The notes under the pieces are model-generated. The model did not search any database. It saw only the letters and a list, made by a program, of their open reading frames with translations, and was not told the origin of the DNA. This document shows positions 1 through 6,124 of a stretch of 8,431 bases of DNA, one piece after another. Location of the stretch: assembly GCA_021106775.1 (NCBI GenBank), contig JAIOTL010000043.1, forward strand, positions 1-8,431. Reading direction: 5' to 3'. Made by a program: the position numbers and the translations under genes. The first letter of the stretch is position 1, and each line of letters begins with the position of its first letter. Origin of the DNA: Planctomycetota bacterium (GTDB lineage: Bacteria; Planctomycetota; UBA8742; SKZP01; JAIOTL01).

Positions 1-35
1 AAATAACGTAGCAATCGGTGAAATTCAGAACGTAC

Positions 36-56
36 AAAAAAAATGTATGTTTACAT
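36..56 (-). terminator. Weak AT-rich terminator candidate at the end of cmk
   Basis: On the minus strand a 5-bp stem (ATGTA, loop AACA, TACAT) overlaps the cmk stop codon and runs directly into eight T residues. The arrangement is that of an intrinsic terminator, but the stem is short and AT-rich, so it would be weak. No better hairpin is seen in the remaining 35 bases to the window edge. Transcription may simply continue out of the window. Confidence 0.3.
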
Positions 57-743
57 GCTTATATGCGATAGAATCCGGTCTACAACTTGTTCAATCGTCA
101 GATTCGTTGTATCAACAATGATTGCGTCATCAGGAATGCGCAAAGCGCCGAATGGTCGAGCCTTGTCAGCGTTATCTCGGTCATTTATCTGAGAAATCAG
201 CGTATTCAACTCGGTCTTCTTGCCCATGCGTTCAAAATCCCGCAACCGCCTGTGCGCCCGTTCATCAGGGGTAGCATCGAGATAGAACTTAAATTTTGCA
301 TTCGTAAAAACAACCGAACCCTGGTCACGCCCTTCGGTTACAAGGTTTCCACGCTTGCCGATTTCCTGCAGCATCTTCATACATGAATTTCGAGCAACAT
401 TGTTGTCAGCGATAAATTTGATATATTTTTCAATTCGTCCATCACGCAGATTGATGTCGGGAATCGGTTGAGATTTTAGATAAAAAACCGTGCTCATCGT
501 GCCGGTATCTGCACAATTTTCTATTTTGCAATACCATTTAATGTGTTCTATATGTCTGCTCACAAAACTGGGGTCGAGTTCAGCCTCTTCCGCATCAGCA
601 ATTTCAAGCATAGCAAAGGTCAACCCGCGATACATCACGCCGGAATCGAGATAATTCCAGCGAAGTTTGCGTGCAACGAGCCTGGCAACCGTACTCTTGC
701 CTGTGCCGGCAGGTCCATCAATTGTGATAATATTCTCTGGCAT
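51..743 (-). CDS. cmk: Cytidylate kinase (CMP/dCMP kinase)
   Basis: Transfers a phosphate from ATP to CMP or dCMP, making CDP or dCDP in the cytoplasm. The 230-residue product is the usual length for bacterial Cmk. Residues 10-18 read GPAGTGKST, the P-loop. It is followed by YLDSGVMYRG (family form YLDTGAMYRA), EGRDQGSVVF (family EGRD-G-VVF), and the C-terminal RD..D..R stretch ending in VDTT. The insert between the P-loop core and EGRD is the CMP-binding region typical of this family rather than of adenylate kinase. The start is supported by GGAG 5 nt upstream. It lies 23 bp after deoA on the same strand and is probably the last gene of the deo unit. That pairing is unusual, because cmk is more often near rpsA or aroA. 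The identification itself is secure. Confidence 0.95.
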   Translation of the reverse strand: MPENIITIDGPAGTGKSTVARLVARKLRWNYLDSGVMYRGLTFAMLEIADAEEAELDPSFVSRHIEHIKWYCKIENCADTGTMSTVFYLKSQPIPDINLRDGRIEKYIKFIADNNVARNSCMKMLQEIGKRGNLVTEGRDQGSVVFTNAKFKFYLDATPDERAHRRLRDFERMGKKTELNTLISQINDRDNADKARPFGALRIPDDAIIVDTTNLTIEQVVDRILSHISM

Positions 744-766
744 AATATCTCCGGTTTTGCTGACTG

Positions 767-2095
767 TTAATCAATAATTTCTGAAACCAAGGGCATTTCA
801 AGTTGGTTTCCACCAATTTCCACGCAATCACGCAATTTCGTGCTGAAGTATTCCGCTTGCGCAGAATCAACATTTTTTGGTGCGAAAATCTCGAAAATCT
901 CATCACCAGCAACGATTTCCTCGCCAATGCTCTTGAGTTTCTTGAAACCACAGAAGGGGTTGATTTCATCGGTAACTTTTTTTCGCCCACCTCCAAACTC
1001 GACGAGGAGCCAGCCTATTTTTTTCGTCTCAAATCCTTCGATAAATCCTGTTTTCTCTGCCTTTACGACGATTTTCTGCGAATTGCTGTCCTGTAGTTTC
1101 TGGAGTTTCTCAAGTGTGTGATTCTGTCCGTTAGTCTGTGTGTAAACCATGCGTTCAAAGAGTTCAAAAGCTTTTCCGTTCTGCAAAGTCTGTTGTGCTA
1201 GCTTTTGCGCGGATTTAACATCAATTTTCAATCCGATTGCAAACATGCGCGATGCAAGCGTGAGGGAAAGCTGCGTTGCCGACGTTTCCGTATGTTGCCC
1301 CTGCAGAATCTCATACGATTCAATAATCTCAAGCAAATTGCCTGAATACAATCCCAAAGGCTGATTCATGTCCGTAAGAAGTGCCTGTACGCGCAAATTC
1401 AACGCTTTCCCAACATTGACAAGCATTTGCGCAAGTTTTTTTGCATCAGCATAATCCTCAATGAACGCTCCTGTGCCGAATTTCACGTCCATGACCAATC
1501 CGTTAAGACCCTCCGCCAGCTTCTTGCTGAGGATAGAAGCACAGATTAACTCAAAGGATTCAACAGTTCCGGTAACATCGCGCAAGGCATAAATGCGTTT
1601 GTCAAGCGGAGCAATCTTTGCTGTCTGCCCTATGATTGCAAGCCCGTGCTCGTTACATTGCTTTAGAAATTGTTCGCGTGAAAGCTGGGTCGTAAATCCC
1701 GGAATCGCTTCAAGTTTATCCAATGTTCCGCCTGTATGACCGAGTGAACGCCCTGAAATCATCGGCACAATCAGACCGGATGCTGCGACGATTGGTGCGA
1801 GTATAAAGGTCGTTTTATCGCCAACTCCGCCCGTAGAATGCTTGTCAACCGCTGTCCGCTCAAACTCAGCAGGCATAATCCGCTCGCCTGAGCTGACAAA
1901 AATGTCCGTAATATCAGCAGTCTCCTGAAACGTCAAACCTTGTAAAACAACCGCCATGAGCCATGCAGACATCTGATAATCAGCAATTTCACCAGCAAGA
2001 AATTTTTCGAACCATGCCTTGTTCTGCACAAAACTGTGCGGAATTTTTCTGCGCGTTTCATTTATAAACACTGATGGAGTGATTTCATCGTGCAT
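767..2095 (-). CDS. deoA: Thymidine / pyrimidine-nucleoside phosphorylase
   Basis: Phosphorolyses thymidine (or pyrimidine nucleosides broadly) to the base plus (deoxy)ribose 1-phosphate. The 442 residues match the family length. Phosphate-loop residues KHSTGGVGDK are at 85-94. The family signature is at 114-129, and LRDVTGTV at 171-178 contains the base-contacting Arg172. Ser187 and Lys191 follow, matching Arg171/Ser186/Lys190 of E. coli DeoA shifted by one. VMDVKFGTGAF is at 201-211. Residue 117 is Ser where the signature normally has Gly or Ala (SGRSLGHTGGT instead of SGRGLGHTGGT). GAGG lies 7 nt before the start. It sits 31 bp after deoB and 23 bp before cmk. Whether it is thymidine-specific (deoA) or broad (pdp) cannot be settled by reading; DeoA-like spacing of the active-site residues favours deoA. 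Confidence 0.93.
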   Translation of the reverse strand: MHDEITPSVFINETRRKIPHSFVQNKAWFEKFLAGEIADYQMSAWLMAVVLQGLTFQETADITDIFVSSGERIMPAEFERTAVDKHSTGGVGDKTTFILAPIVAASGLIVPMISGRSLGHTGGTLDKLEAIPGFTTQLSREQFLKQCNEHGLAIIGQTAKIAPLDKRIYALRDVTGTVESFELICASILSKKLAEGLNGLVMDVKFGTGAFIEDYADAKKLAQMLVNVGKALNLRVQALLTDMNQPLGLYSGNLLEIIESYEILQGQHTETSATQLSLTLASRMFAIGLKIDVKSAQKLAQQTLQNGKAFELFERMVYTQTNGQNHTLEKLQKLQDSNSQKIVVKAEKTGFIEGFETKKIGWLLVEFGGGRKKVTDEINPFCGFKKLKSIGEEIVAGDEIFEIFAPKNVDSAQAEYFSTKLRDCVEIGGNQLEMPLVSEIID

Positions 2096-2126
2096 TGCGA
2101 ACCTCTGTAAACGCGGTTTCTTGAAA

Positions 2127-3317
2127 TTATGCCTGGCTTTTTAATATATTGAAGAAACTCCTGCCGGCAATACTTTTTTCTCGGATATTGAAATTATCTG
2201 TGATGGTGGCAGCAATATCAGCGGTTGATGAGTGTGTCCTTAAATCCACGAAACCTTTGCGGAAGTTTGGTGCGAAAGCAATTGTCGGTACACATTCGCG
2301 GGTGTGGTCGGTGCCTTTGAACGATGGATCGCAGCCGTGGTCAGCGGTGAGGATGATTAACGTATCGTTGTGAAGCATGTTGAGCCATTTGCCCAGAAAA
2401 TCGTCAAATTCCTTGAGTGCCTGCCCGAAACCCTTGGAATCACGACGATGCCCGTAAAGTGTGTCAAAATCGATGAGATTCACGAACACAAATTTTTCCG
2501 TGTCAAATTTACCCGTTAAATCTTGCAGAATCTCGTATGCTTCAAGATTCGTATGTGCTTCGTACGCTTTATCAACACCACTATTATTGAAGAGTGATTT
2601 AATTTTTCCCACAGAAGCAGTCGAAACATTTTGCTCGGAAAGCACGTTGAGCAAGGTTTTGCCTGGTGGTGCAATCGTGAAATCCTGCCTGTTCGTCGTG
2701 CGTTTGAAGCTTTTTGCGGTTTTACCGATGAACGGACGAGCGATAACCCGCGAAATGTTGAAATTATCAACAATTTTGCGCGAAATCTCGCAAAGCTTAT
2801 ATAATCGCTCAAGCCCGAAATGCTCCTCATGGGCAGCAATCTGAAGAACAGAATCAGCAGAAGTGTATAGAATTGGCATGCCAGAATTAATGTGCTGAGT
2901 TCCGAGAACCTTGATAATCTCTGTGCCCGAGGCTACAACGTTCCCGATAAAGCCGTCAATATCAGATTTCTCAACGATTTCATGAACAATTTCATCAGGA
3001 AAACCGCCCGGGAAGTACGAAAAATCGGCATCTGAGATAAGTCCTGCAATTTCCCAGTGTCCGGTTGTTGAATCTTTACCAAGGCTCTTGAAATCTGAAC
3101 GCCCGATGTACGACGAGAAATATCCGTCCTGCTCGAACAGCGACAATCCAAGCATGTTACCGAGTCCAAGGCGTGAAAACGTCGGAAGTTTCAGGTCGGG
3201 GTTGGCGTTGGCGACACTTCTCAGCGTGTTTGCTCCTGCATCGCCGTACTTCTCCGACTCTCTGGAAGCACCACAACCCACGCCGTCCATCACAATTAAA
3301 TAAACTCTGTCATACAT
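2127..3317 (-). CDS. deoB: Phosphopentomutase
   Basis: Interconverts (deoxy)ribose 1-phosphate and 5-phosphate, linking DeoA to DeoC. It belongs to the alkaline-phosphatase superfamily. From the chosen start it has 396 residues, which is normal length. Metal ligands and the phospho-acceptor are visible: Asp11 in VMDGVGCGAS, Thr85 in KDSTTGHWE, Asp285 and His290 in NLIDFDTLYGHRRD, Asp326-His327 in TADHGCDP, and His338 in GTDHTR. These correspond to the catalytic set described for Bacillus cereus PPM. The start at 3317 is preferred over an in-frame ATG at 3386 for two reasons: the family begins just before the VMDG strand, and GAGG sits 6 nt upstream. It overlaps the end of deoC by 8 nt (ATGTATGA), suggesting translational coupling. 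Confidence 0.95.
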   Translation of the reverse strand: MYDRVYLIVMDGVGCGASRESEKYGDAGANTLRSVANANPDLKLPTFSRLGLGNMLGLSLFEQDGYFSSYIGRSDFKSLGKDSTTGHWEIAGLISDADFSYFPGGFPDEIVHEIVEKSDIDGFIGNVVASGTEIIKVLGTQHINSGMPILYTSADSVLQIAAHEEHFGLERLYKLCEISRKIVDNFNISRVIARPFIGKTAKSFKRTTNRQDFTIAPPGKTLLNVLSEQNVSTASVGKIKSLFNNSGVDKAYEAHTNLEAYEILQDLTGKFDTEKFVFVNLIDFDTLYGHRRDSKGFGQALKEFDDFLGKWLNMLHNDTLIILTADHGCDPSFKGTDHTRECVPTIAFAPNFRKGFVDLRTHSSTADIAATITDNFNIREKSIAGRSFFNILKSQA

Positions 3318-3996
3318 TTCGTGCCTCAATAAATTCTTCAAGGATTTTGATTGATGCAGACGCGCCGATTCGGTTGGCACCTGCATTTATCATTAATTCT
3401 GCTTTTTCCCAGCTTCTGATTCCGCCTGACGCCTTGACGCCCATACTTTCTCCAACAATTTCACGCATGAGTTTTATATCATCAGCATTAGCACCTGCTG
3501 TTGAAAAACCTGTACTTGTTTTCACGAACGCAGCCCCGGCATCAACACTTGCCTTGCACACAGCAATTTTCTCTTCTCGAGTTAGAAGCGAGGTCTCGAT
3601 GATGACTTTAACGGGATATGGCGCAGAAGCTTTCACAATTGCCGAAATATCCTCTATAACCCGTCGAAAATCACGGTCTTTGAGCAAGCCGACATTTATA
3701 ACCATGTCAATTTCTTTCGCACCCGCTAAAATCGCATTCGATGCTTCATACGCCTTCGATTCAGTTGTCATCGCACCTAGAGGGAATCCGACAACAGAAA
3801 TAGGCAGAACCTTCGAACCTTCAAGAAGCTCTGCACACCTCGCAATTCGAGCAGAATTTACGCATACGGTCTTAAACCTGTATGTTCGCGCTTCTTCACA
3901 TACACGCGAAATATCCTCAAAGCTTGCATCAGCGTTGAGAATAGTGTGGTCAATGAGTTGCGCCAGTTCATCAGTTGTTTTAATCTCAATATTCAT
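3310..3996 (-). CDS. deoC: Deoxyribose-phosphate aldolase
   Basis: Cleaves 2-deoxyribose 5-phosphate to acetaldehyde and glyceraldehyde 3-phosphate through a lysine Schiff base. The 228 residues fit the short (Bacillus/Thermotoga-like) DeoC class. Conserved points seen are LIDHTIL at 14-20, VVGFPLGA at 68-75, Asp97 in EIDMVINVG, the Schiff-base Lys159 in FVKTSTGF, and the second active-site Lys188 in GVKASGGIR. An AAGGTG Shine-Dalgarno lies 4-5 nt before the start. It is the first gene of the deo unit, downstream of the AT-rich divergent region. Its last codons overlap the deoB start. All catalytic residues are present, so it should be functional. Confidence 0.96.
   Translation of the reverse strand: MNIEIKTTDELAQLIDHTILNADASFEDISRVCEEARTYRFKTVCVNSARIARCAELLEGSKVLPISVVGFPLGAMTTESKAYEASNAILAGAKEIDMVINVGLLKDRDFRRVIEDISAIVKASAPYPVKVIIETSLLTREEKIAVCKASVDAGAAFVKTSTGFSTAGANADDIKLMREIVGESMGVKASGGIRSWEKAELMINAGANRIGASASIKILEEFIEARNV
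3324..3327 (-). promoter_or_regulatory. Ribosome binding site fixing the deoB start
   Basis: GAGG on the minus strand lies 6 nt before ATG 3317-3315, inside the end of deoC. It supports the shorter deoB product over the longer in-frame form starting at 3386. Confidence 0.7.
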
Positions 3997-4021
3997 AGTT
4001 CACCTTCTTCAGCCTCATTTC

Positions 4022-4048
4022 ATTAACATAGTATATAGATGAATTAAC
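4022..4048. repeat. Two ATTAAC direct repeats 21 bp apart
   Basis: ATTAAC occurs at 4022-4027 and again at 4043-4048. The start-to-start distance is 21 bp, close to two DNA turns, just upstream of deoC. Same-face spacing is what a dimeric regulator site would show, but the region is AT-rich and the units are short, so chance is a real possibility. Confidence 0.25.
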
Positions 4049-4051
4049 TGT

Positions 4052-4079
4052 TACATAAGACAAATACTTTTTTTGTCAG
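4052..4079 (-). promoter_or_regulatory. Candidate promoter for the deoC-deoB-deoA-cmk unit
   Basis: On the minus strand CTGACA (4079-4074) and TATGTA (4057-4052) are separated by 16 bp, giving partial sigma-70-type -35 and -10 boxes. Its -35 overlaps that of the opposing plus-strand candidate. The -10 match is only fair. This is a reading-based prediction. Confidence 0.3.
4059..4077. repeat. Inverted repeat GACAAA-7-TTTGTC in the divergent promoter region
   Basis: Perfect 6-bp arms at 4059-4064 and 4072-4077 lie around a 7-nt centre. Less strict outer matches are TGTT at 4049-4052 and AACA at 4083-4086. It covers the spacer of the minus-strand promoter candidate and one end of the plus-strand -35. 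That is where an operator would sit. No regulator family is recognised. Confidence 0.35.
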
Positions 4080-4101
4080 ATAAACAATTTTACCTTTTAA
4101 T
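4073..4101 (+). promoter_or_regulatory. Candidate promoter for the DUF4203-like gene
   Basis: TTGTCA (4073-4078), 17 bp, then TTTAAT (4096-4101). Each box has five of six bases in agreement with the sigma-70 consensus and the spacer is ideal. It would give a leader of about 80 nt before the ATG at 4191. Confidence 0.4.
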
Positions 4102-4138
4102 AAAATATATTTCCCTACCTGATATATTCTAATAAAAT
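4098..4138. repeat. TAATAAAAT direct repeats with an inner AATATAT/ATATATT inverted repeat
   Basis: TAATAAAAT is found at 4098-4106 and 4130-4138, 32 bp apart (about three turns). Overlapping and between them, AATATAT (4104-4110) and ATATATT (4122-4128) form a 7-bp inverted repeat around TTCCCTACCTG. It lies in the presumed leader of the plus-strand gene. It could be an operator or low-complexity AT sequence. Confidence 0.3.
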
Positions 4139-4190
4139 TACATAATTAAAAAATTTCAGTTTGTGAATCAAGAAAATATGAGGGCAAATC

Positions 4191-4880
4191 ATGTTAATAG
4201 CAAATATGGCAGGTTATGACCTGAACACGATGATAAATTCTCTCAATGATCCGTTTGCAATTGCTGGCTTGATTGCCGGTATTATCTCACTTTTATGGGG
4301 CTGGCGTTTTTTCCGTATTTTTGTCTTTGTTGCTGGTGCAATGGTCGGCATTTACTGTGGCGCAATCATTTCTTCGTTTATTCCACCTGAATTTTTCGGG
4401 TCAGCGGATATTCTGGGGTATTTTCCTTTGATTTTAGGTGCGCTTTTTGCATTTACAGCCTTACCGTACATTCGATATGCATTGTTCATGCTTGCGGGTT
4501 TTGGGGGTGGTTATGCGTTGTATTTAATGGGTATGGCGATGTTTGACGGTGAATACAGGCATTATTTCGCGATTTCGGGTTTTGTTGTATGCGGATTATT
4601 CAGTCTGGCGTTTTTCGAAGTAATTATCGTGCTTGGAACGAGCATTCTTGGTGCTTCTACAATTATCACATGCGTGCTTTATTTCCTGAACAATCTTACG
4701 TATCATGTAAATGCTGGTGTTACGGTGTCATATTATGACCTGATTTCACATGATTATGCATGGGCAATCCCGCTTGCGCTTGTTGTTCTGGCAATTGTCG
4801 GCATGCTGATTCAGATGAAACTTCTGCCCGAAGAAGGCATCAAAAAACCGCAAAAAAAGTCCAAAAACAAGGAAGATTAA
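4191..4880 (+). CDS. Seven-helix membrane protein, DUF4203 / TMEM198-like
   Basis: A polytopic inner-membrane protein of 229 residues with no assigned biochemical function. Hydrophobic segments are near residues 22-36, 40-62, 73-92, 96-117, 125-142, 143-166 and 188-208. They are followed by a strongly basic C-terminal tail (KKPQKKSKNK). The glycine-rich second helix after GWRFFR, and several GG-containing helices, resemble the DUF4203 (TM7SF3/TMEM198) family. That assignment is from remembered pattern and not from a search. The start is supported by GAGGG 6 nt upstream. It stands alone on the plus strand and converges on the Nudix gene, with the two stop codons sharing the palindrome TTAA and leaving no room for a terminator between them. 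The membrane topology is confident; the family is moderately so. Confidence 0.8.
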   Translation: MLIANMAGYDLNTMINSLNDPFAIAGLIAGIISLLWGWRFFRIFVFVAGAMVGIYCGAIISSFIPPEFFGSADILGYFPLILGALFAFTALPYIRYALFMLAGFGGGYALYLMGMAMFDGEYRHYFAISGFVVCGLFSLAFFEVIIVLGTSILGASTIITCVLYFLNNLTYHVNAGVTVSYYDLISHDYAWAIPLALVVLAIVGMLIQMKLLPEEGIKKPQKKSKNKED

Positions 4881-5482
4881 CTGTTTGCTGTGTCTTTTAT
4901 CAAATGAAGCAATTTCGTGAGTATGCGCGAGGTTGCGCCCCAGATTTTGCGGTTCTCGAAGAAATAATCTGTCAGATGATATTGCCTACCGTCGTATTCG
5001 TAACATGCGGGTTTATTGTTTTCTGGTGCAAGTAAATGTGTAAGGGGAATTTCGATAATTTCGCTTACTTCCTCTTTCTGTGCCTTGAATTTAAGCTGTT
5101 TTACACTAGCAAGCACCGGTGTAATAGCAAAATTCGATGTTATTGTCTCTTCATCGTCAAGAAGCCCGATGATTTCTATGTTTTCGCGTTCAAGCGCAAT
5201 TTCCTCGTGCGCCTCGCGGATTGCAGTTTCAACGAGGGTCGAGTCATCCGGGTCTTTGTGTCCGCCTGGGAACGCGATATTTCCAGGATGATTCGCAAGT
5301 TTCTCGCTTCTGCGAATGAAAACCAAGGAAAAAGAATTGACAGGATTAGATAAACTTCTTGAATAATTGAATTTCATCGGAATAAGAACAGCGGACAGAT
5401 GGTTTTTCTCGTTCGTGCAGATGTTTCTCTGCCGATTGTTGACAAGCTCGCGTAATTTATTCTTAAAGTCATCAATTTTCAT
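4877..5482 (-). CDS. Nudix hydrolase, CoA pyrophosphatase (NudL-like)
   Basis: Probably hydrolyses CoA or a related nucleotide diphosphate, releasing 3',5'-ADP and phosphopantetheine in the NudL/YeaB group. From the chosen start it has 201 residues. The subfamily block FIRRSEKLANHPGNIAFPGG is at 55-74, with Asn where the family often has Gln. The Nudix box follows to about 97, with catalytic REAHEE at 89-94. One extra residue separates the box glycine from RE, as in E. coli NudL. IWGATSRIL near 180-188 is also typical. The start at 5482 (GAGG 6 nt upstream) is preferred to an ATG at 5512, which has no SD. The start overlaps the stop of the upstream gene by 11 nt (ATGAAAATTGA), implying coupling. 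The substrate is inferred from the subfamily motif and is not proven. Confidence 0.88.
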   Translation of the reverse strand: MKIDDFKNKLRELVNNRQRNICTNEKNHLSAVLIPMKFNYSRSLSNPVNSFSLVFIRRSEKLANHPGNIAFPGGHKDPDDSTLVETAIREAHEEIALERENIEIIGLLDDEETITSNFAITPVLASVKQLKFKAQKEEVSEIIEIPLTHLLAPENNKPACYEYDGRQYHLTDYFFENRKIWGATSRILTKLLHLIKDTANS

Positions 5483-6011
5483 CTGTTGCCTCGATTCTGC
5501 TAAATTCCGCATGAATCAAGCTTTTTACTGTTCCCGAATTTATCACCCCTAGAATTAAAGATTCCAGCTTGTTTTGCATATTTATATAGATTTCCGATGG
5601 GAGATTAAGTGTAAACGTTGACTTCTCTGGGATTTTGTGTAAATAGTTCTGCTTCTTGTTCTGCAGATTATTAATGGAGAGCATGCATTCTGGCGAATCG
5701 TAAAGCGCAAAAGCAAGCTTGTTTTCACCTTCGGAAAGTGTGAATTCGTAAGAGTCTGAGGCTATGTGAATTCTCATTTTCGTTGTAAAACGTGCATTGA
5801 CAGTAAGCGTGTTGCCTTGCAGCGTGATTGTAATCGTGGACTTTTCATTGAGTTCGGACAATTTTTGCTCGTAAAGCACTTCTGAGAATATTTTGTTGTG
5901 ATTCAGCACGTAAATTGTCAGGGCTGCAATTAGCGCAATTAGCACCACGAACAAAATAAATCCCGAATAAACATTTTTCGATTCGCGACCGAACCGACTT
6001 TCATTACTCAT
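5472..6011 (-). CDS. Hypothetical membrane-anchored protein with a beta-rich soluble domain
   Basis: I do not recognise this 179-residue protein. An arginine/lysine-containing N-terminus (residues 1-13) is followed by one hydrophobic helix at about 16-36. The rest is polar, with alternating hydrophobic residues (for example TITITLQGNTLTVNARF), suggesting beta strands. The likely topology is a single-pass anchor with the domain outside the cytoplasm. There is no lipobox and no cleavage site is evident. The only cysteine is at residue 109. The start has AGGT 6 nt upstream. It is divergent from ndk, and its last codons overlap the Nudix start, so the two are probably co-translated. No catalytic motif can be seen. 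An accessory or cell-envelope role would be a guess. Confidence 0.75.
   Translation of the reverse strand: MSNESRFGRESKNVYSGFILFVVLIALIAALTIYVLNHNKIFSEVLYEQKLSELNEKSTITITLQGNTLTVNARFTTKMRIHIASDSYEFTLSEGENKLAFALYDSPECMLSINNLQNKKQNYLHKIPEKSTFTLNLPSEIYINMQNKLESLILGVINSGTVKSLIHAEFSRIEATDEN
5489..5492 (-). promoter_or_regulatory. Ribosome binding site fixing the Nudix start
   Basis: GAGG on the minus strand lies 6 nt before the ATG at 5482-5480 and inside the upstream gene. The spacing and sequence are the same as at the deoC-deoB overlap. The alternative ATG at 5512 has only AT-rich sequence upstream. Confidence 0.65.
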
Positions 6012-6041
6012 ATTTTACCTGCAATTACTCATTATTTTAAT

Positions 6042-6069
6042 ATTATAATTTATCATTTGAAATTGTAAT
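6042..6069 (-). promoter_or_regulatory. Candidate promoter for the membrane-anchored protein and Nudix pair
   Basis: On the minus strand a perfect TATAAT (6047-6042) is preceded after 16 bp by ATTACA (6069-6064), a four-of-six match to TTGACA. It lies 31 bp before the start at 6011. AT-rich sequence makes fortuitous -10 boxes common. No equally good plus-strand promoter for ndk was found in the gap. Confidence 0.35.
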
Positions 6070-6079
6070 CATTTCATTG

Positions 6080-6094
6080 CAATGTTTAACATTG
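6080..6094. repeat. Perfect 15-nt palindrome upstream of ndk
   Basis: CAATGTTTAACATTG has 7-bp arms around a single central T. It sits 30 nt before the ndk start, in the divergent gap between ndk and the membrane-anchored protein. The size and symmetry suit a dimeric repressor site. It could instead form a short RNA stem. No known operator consensus is claimed. Confidence 0.4.
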
Positions 6095-6124
6095 TATTCT
6101 TGTGAAAATATTTTCGAGGTAAAT

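Noticed and set aside
3318..3386. Longer deoB starting at ATG 3386
   Set aside because: The extra 23 residues lie inside deoC and do not resemble phosphopentomutase. The ATG at 3317 has GAGG at ideal distance and fits the family N-terminus.
3173..4042. Long plus-strand open frame of 289 codons opposite deoC and the start of deoB
   Set aside because: It is antisense to two clearly recognised enzymes with all catalytic residues. The translation is Ser/Ala/Arg-rich without family resemblance, and it has no ribosome binding site.
5483..5512. Longer Nudix protein starting at ATG 5512
   Set aside because: There is no Shine-Dalgarno before it, while GAGG sits 6 nt before the ATG at 5482.
6077..6124. 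ndk extended to a TTG start
   Set aside because: The added residues are not Ndk-like, the codon is weaker, and the ATG at 6125 has GAGGT directly upstream.
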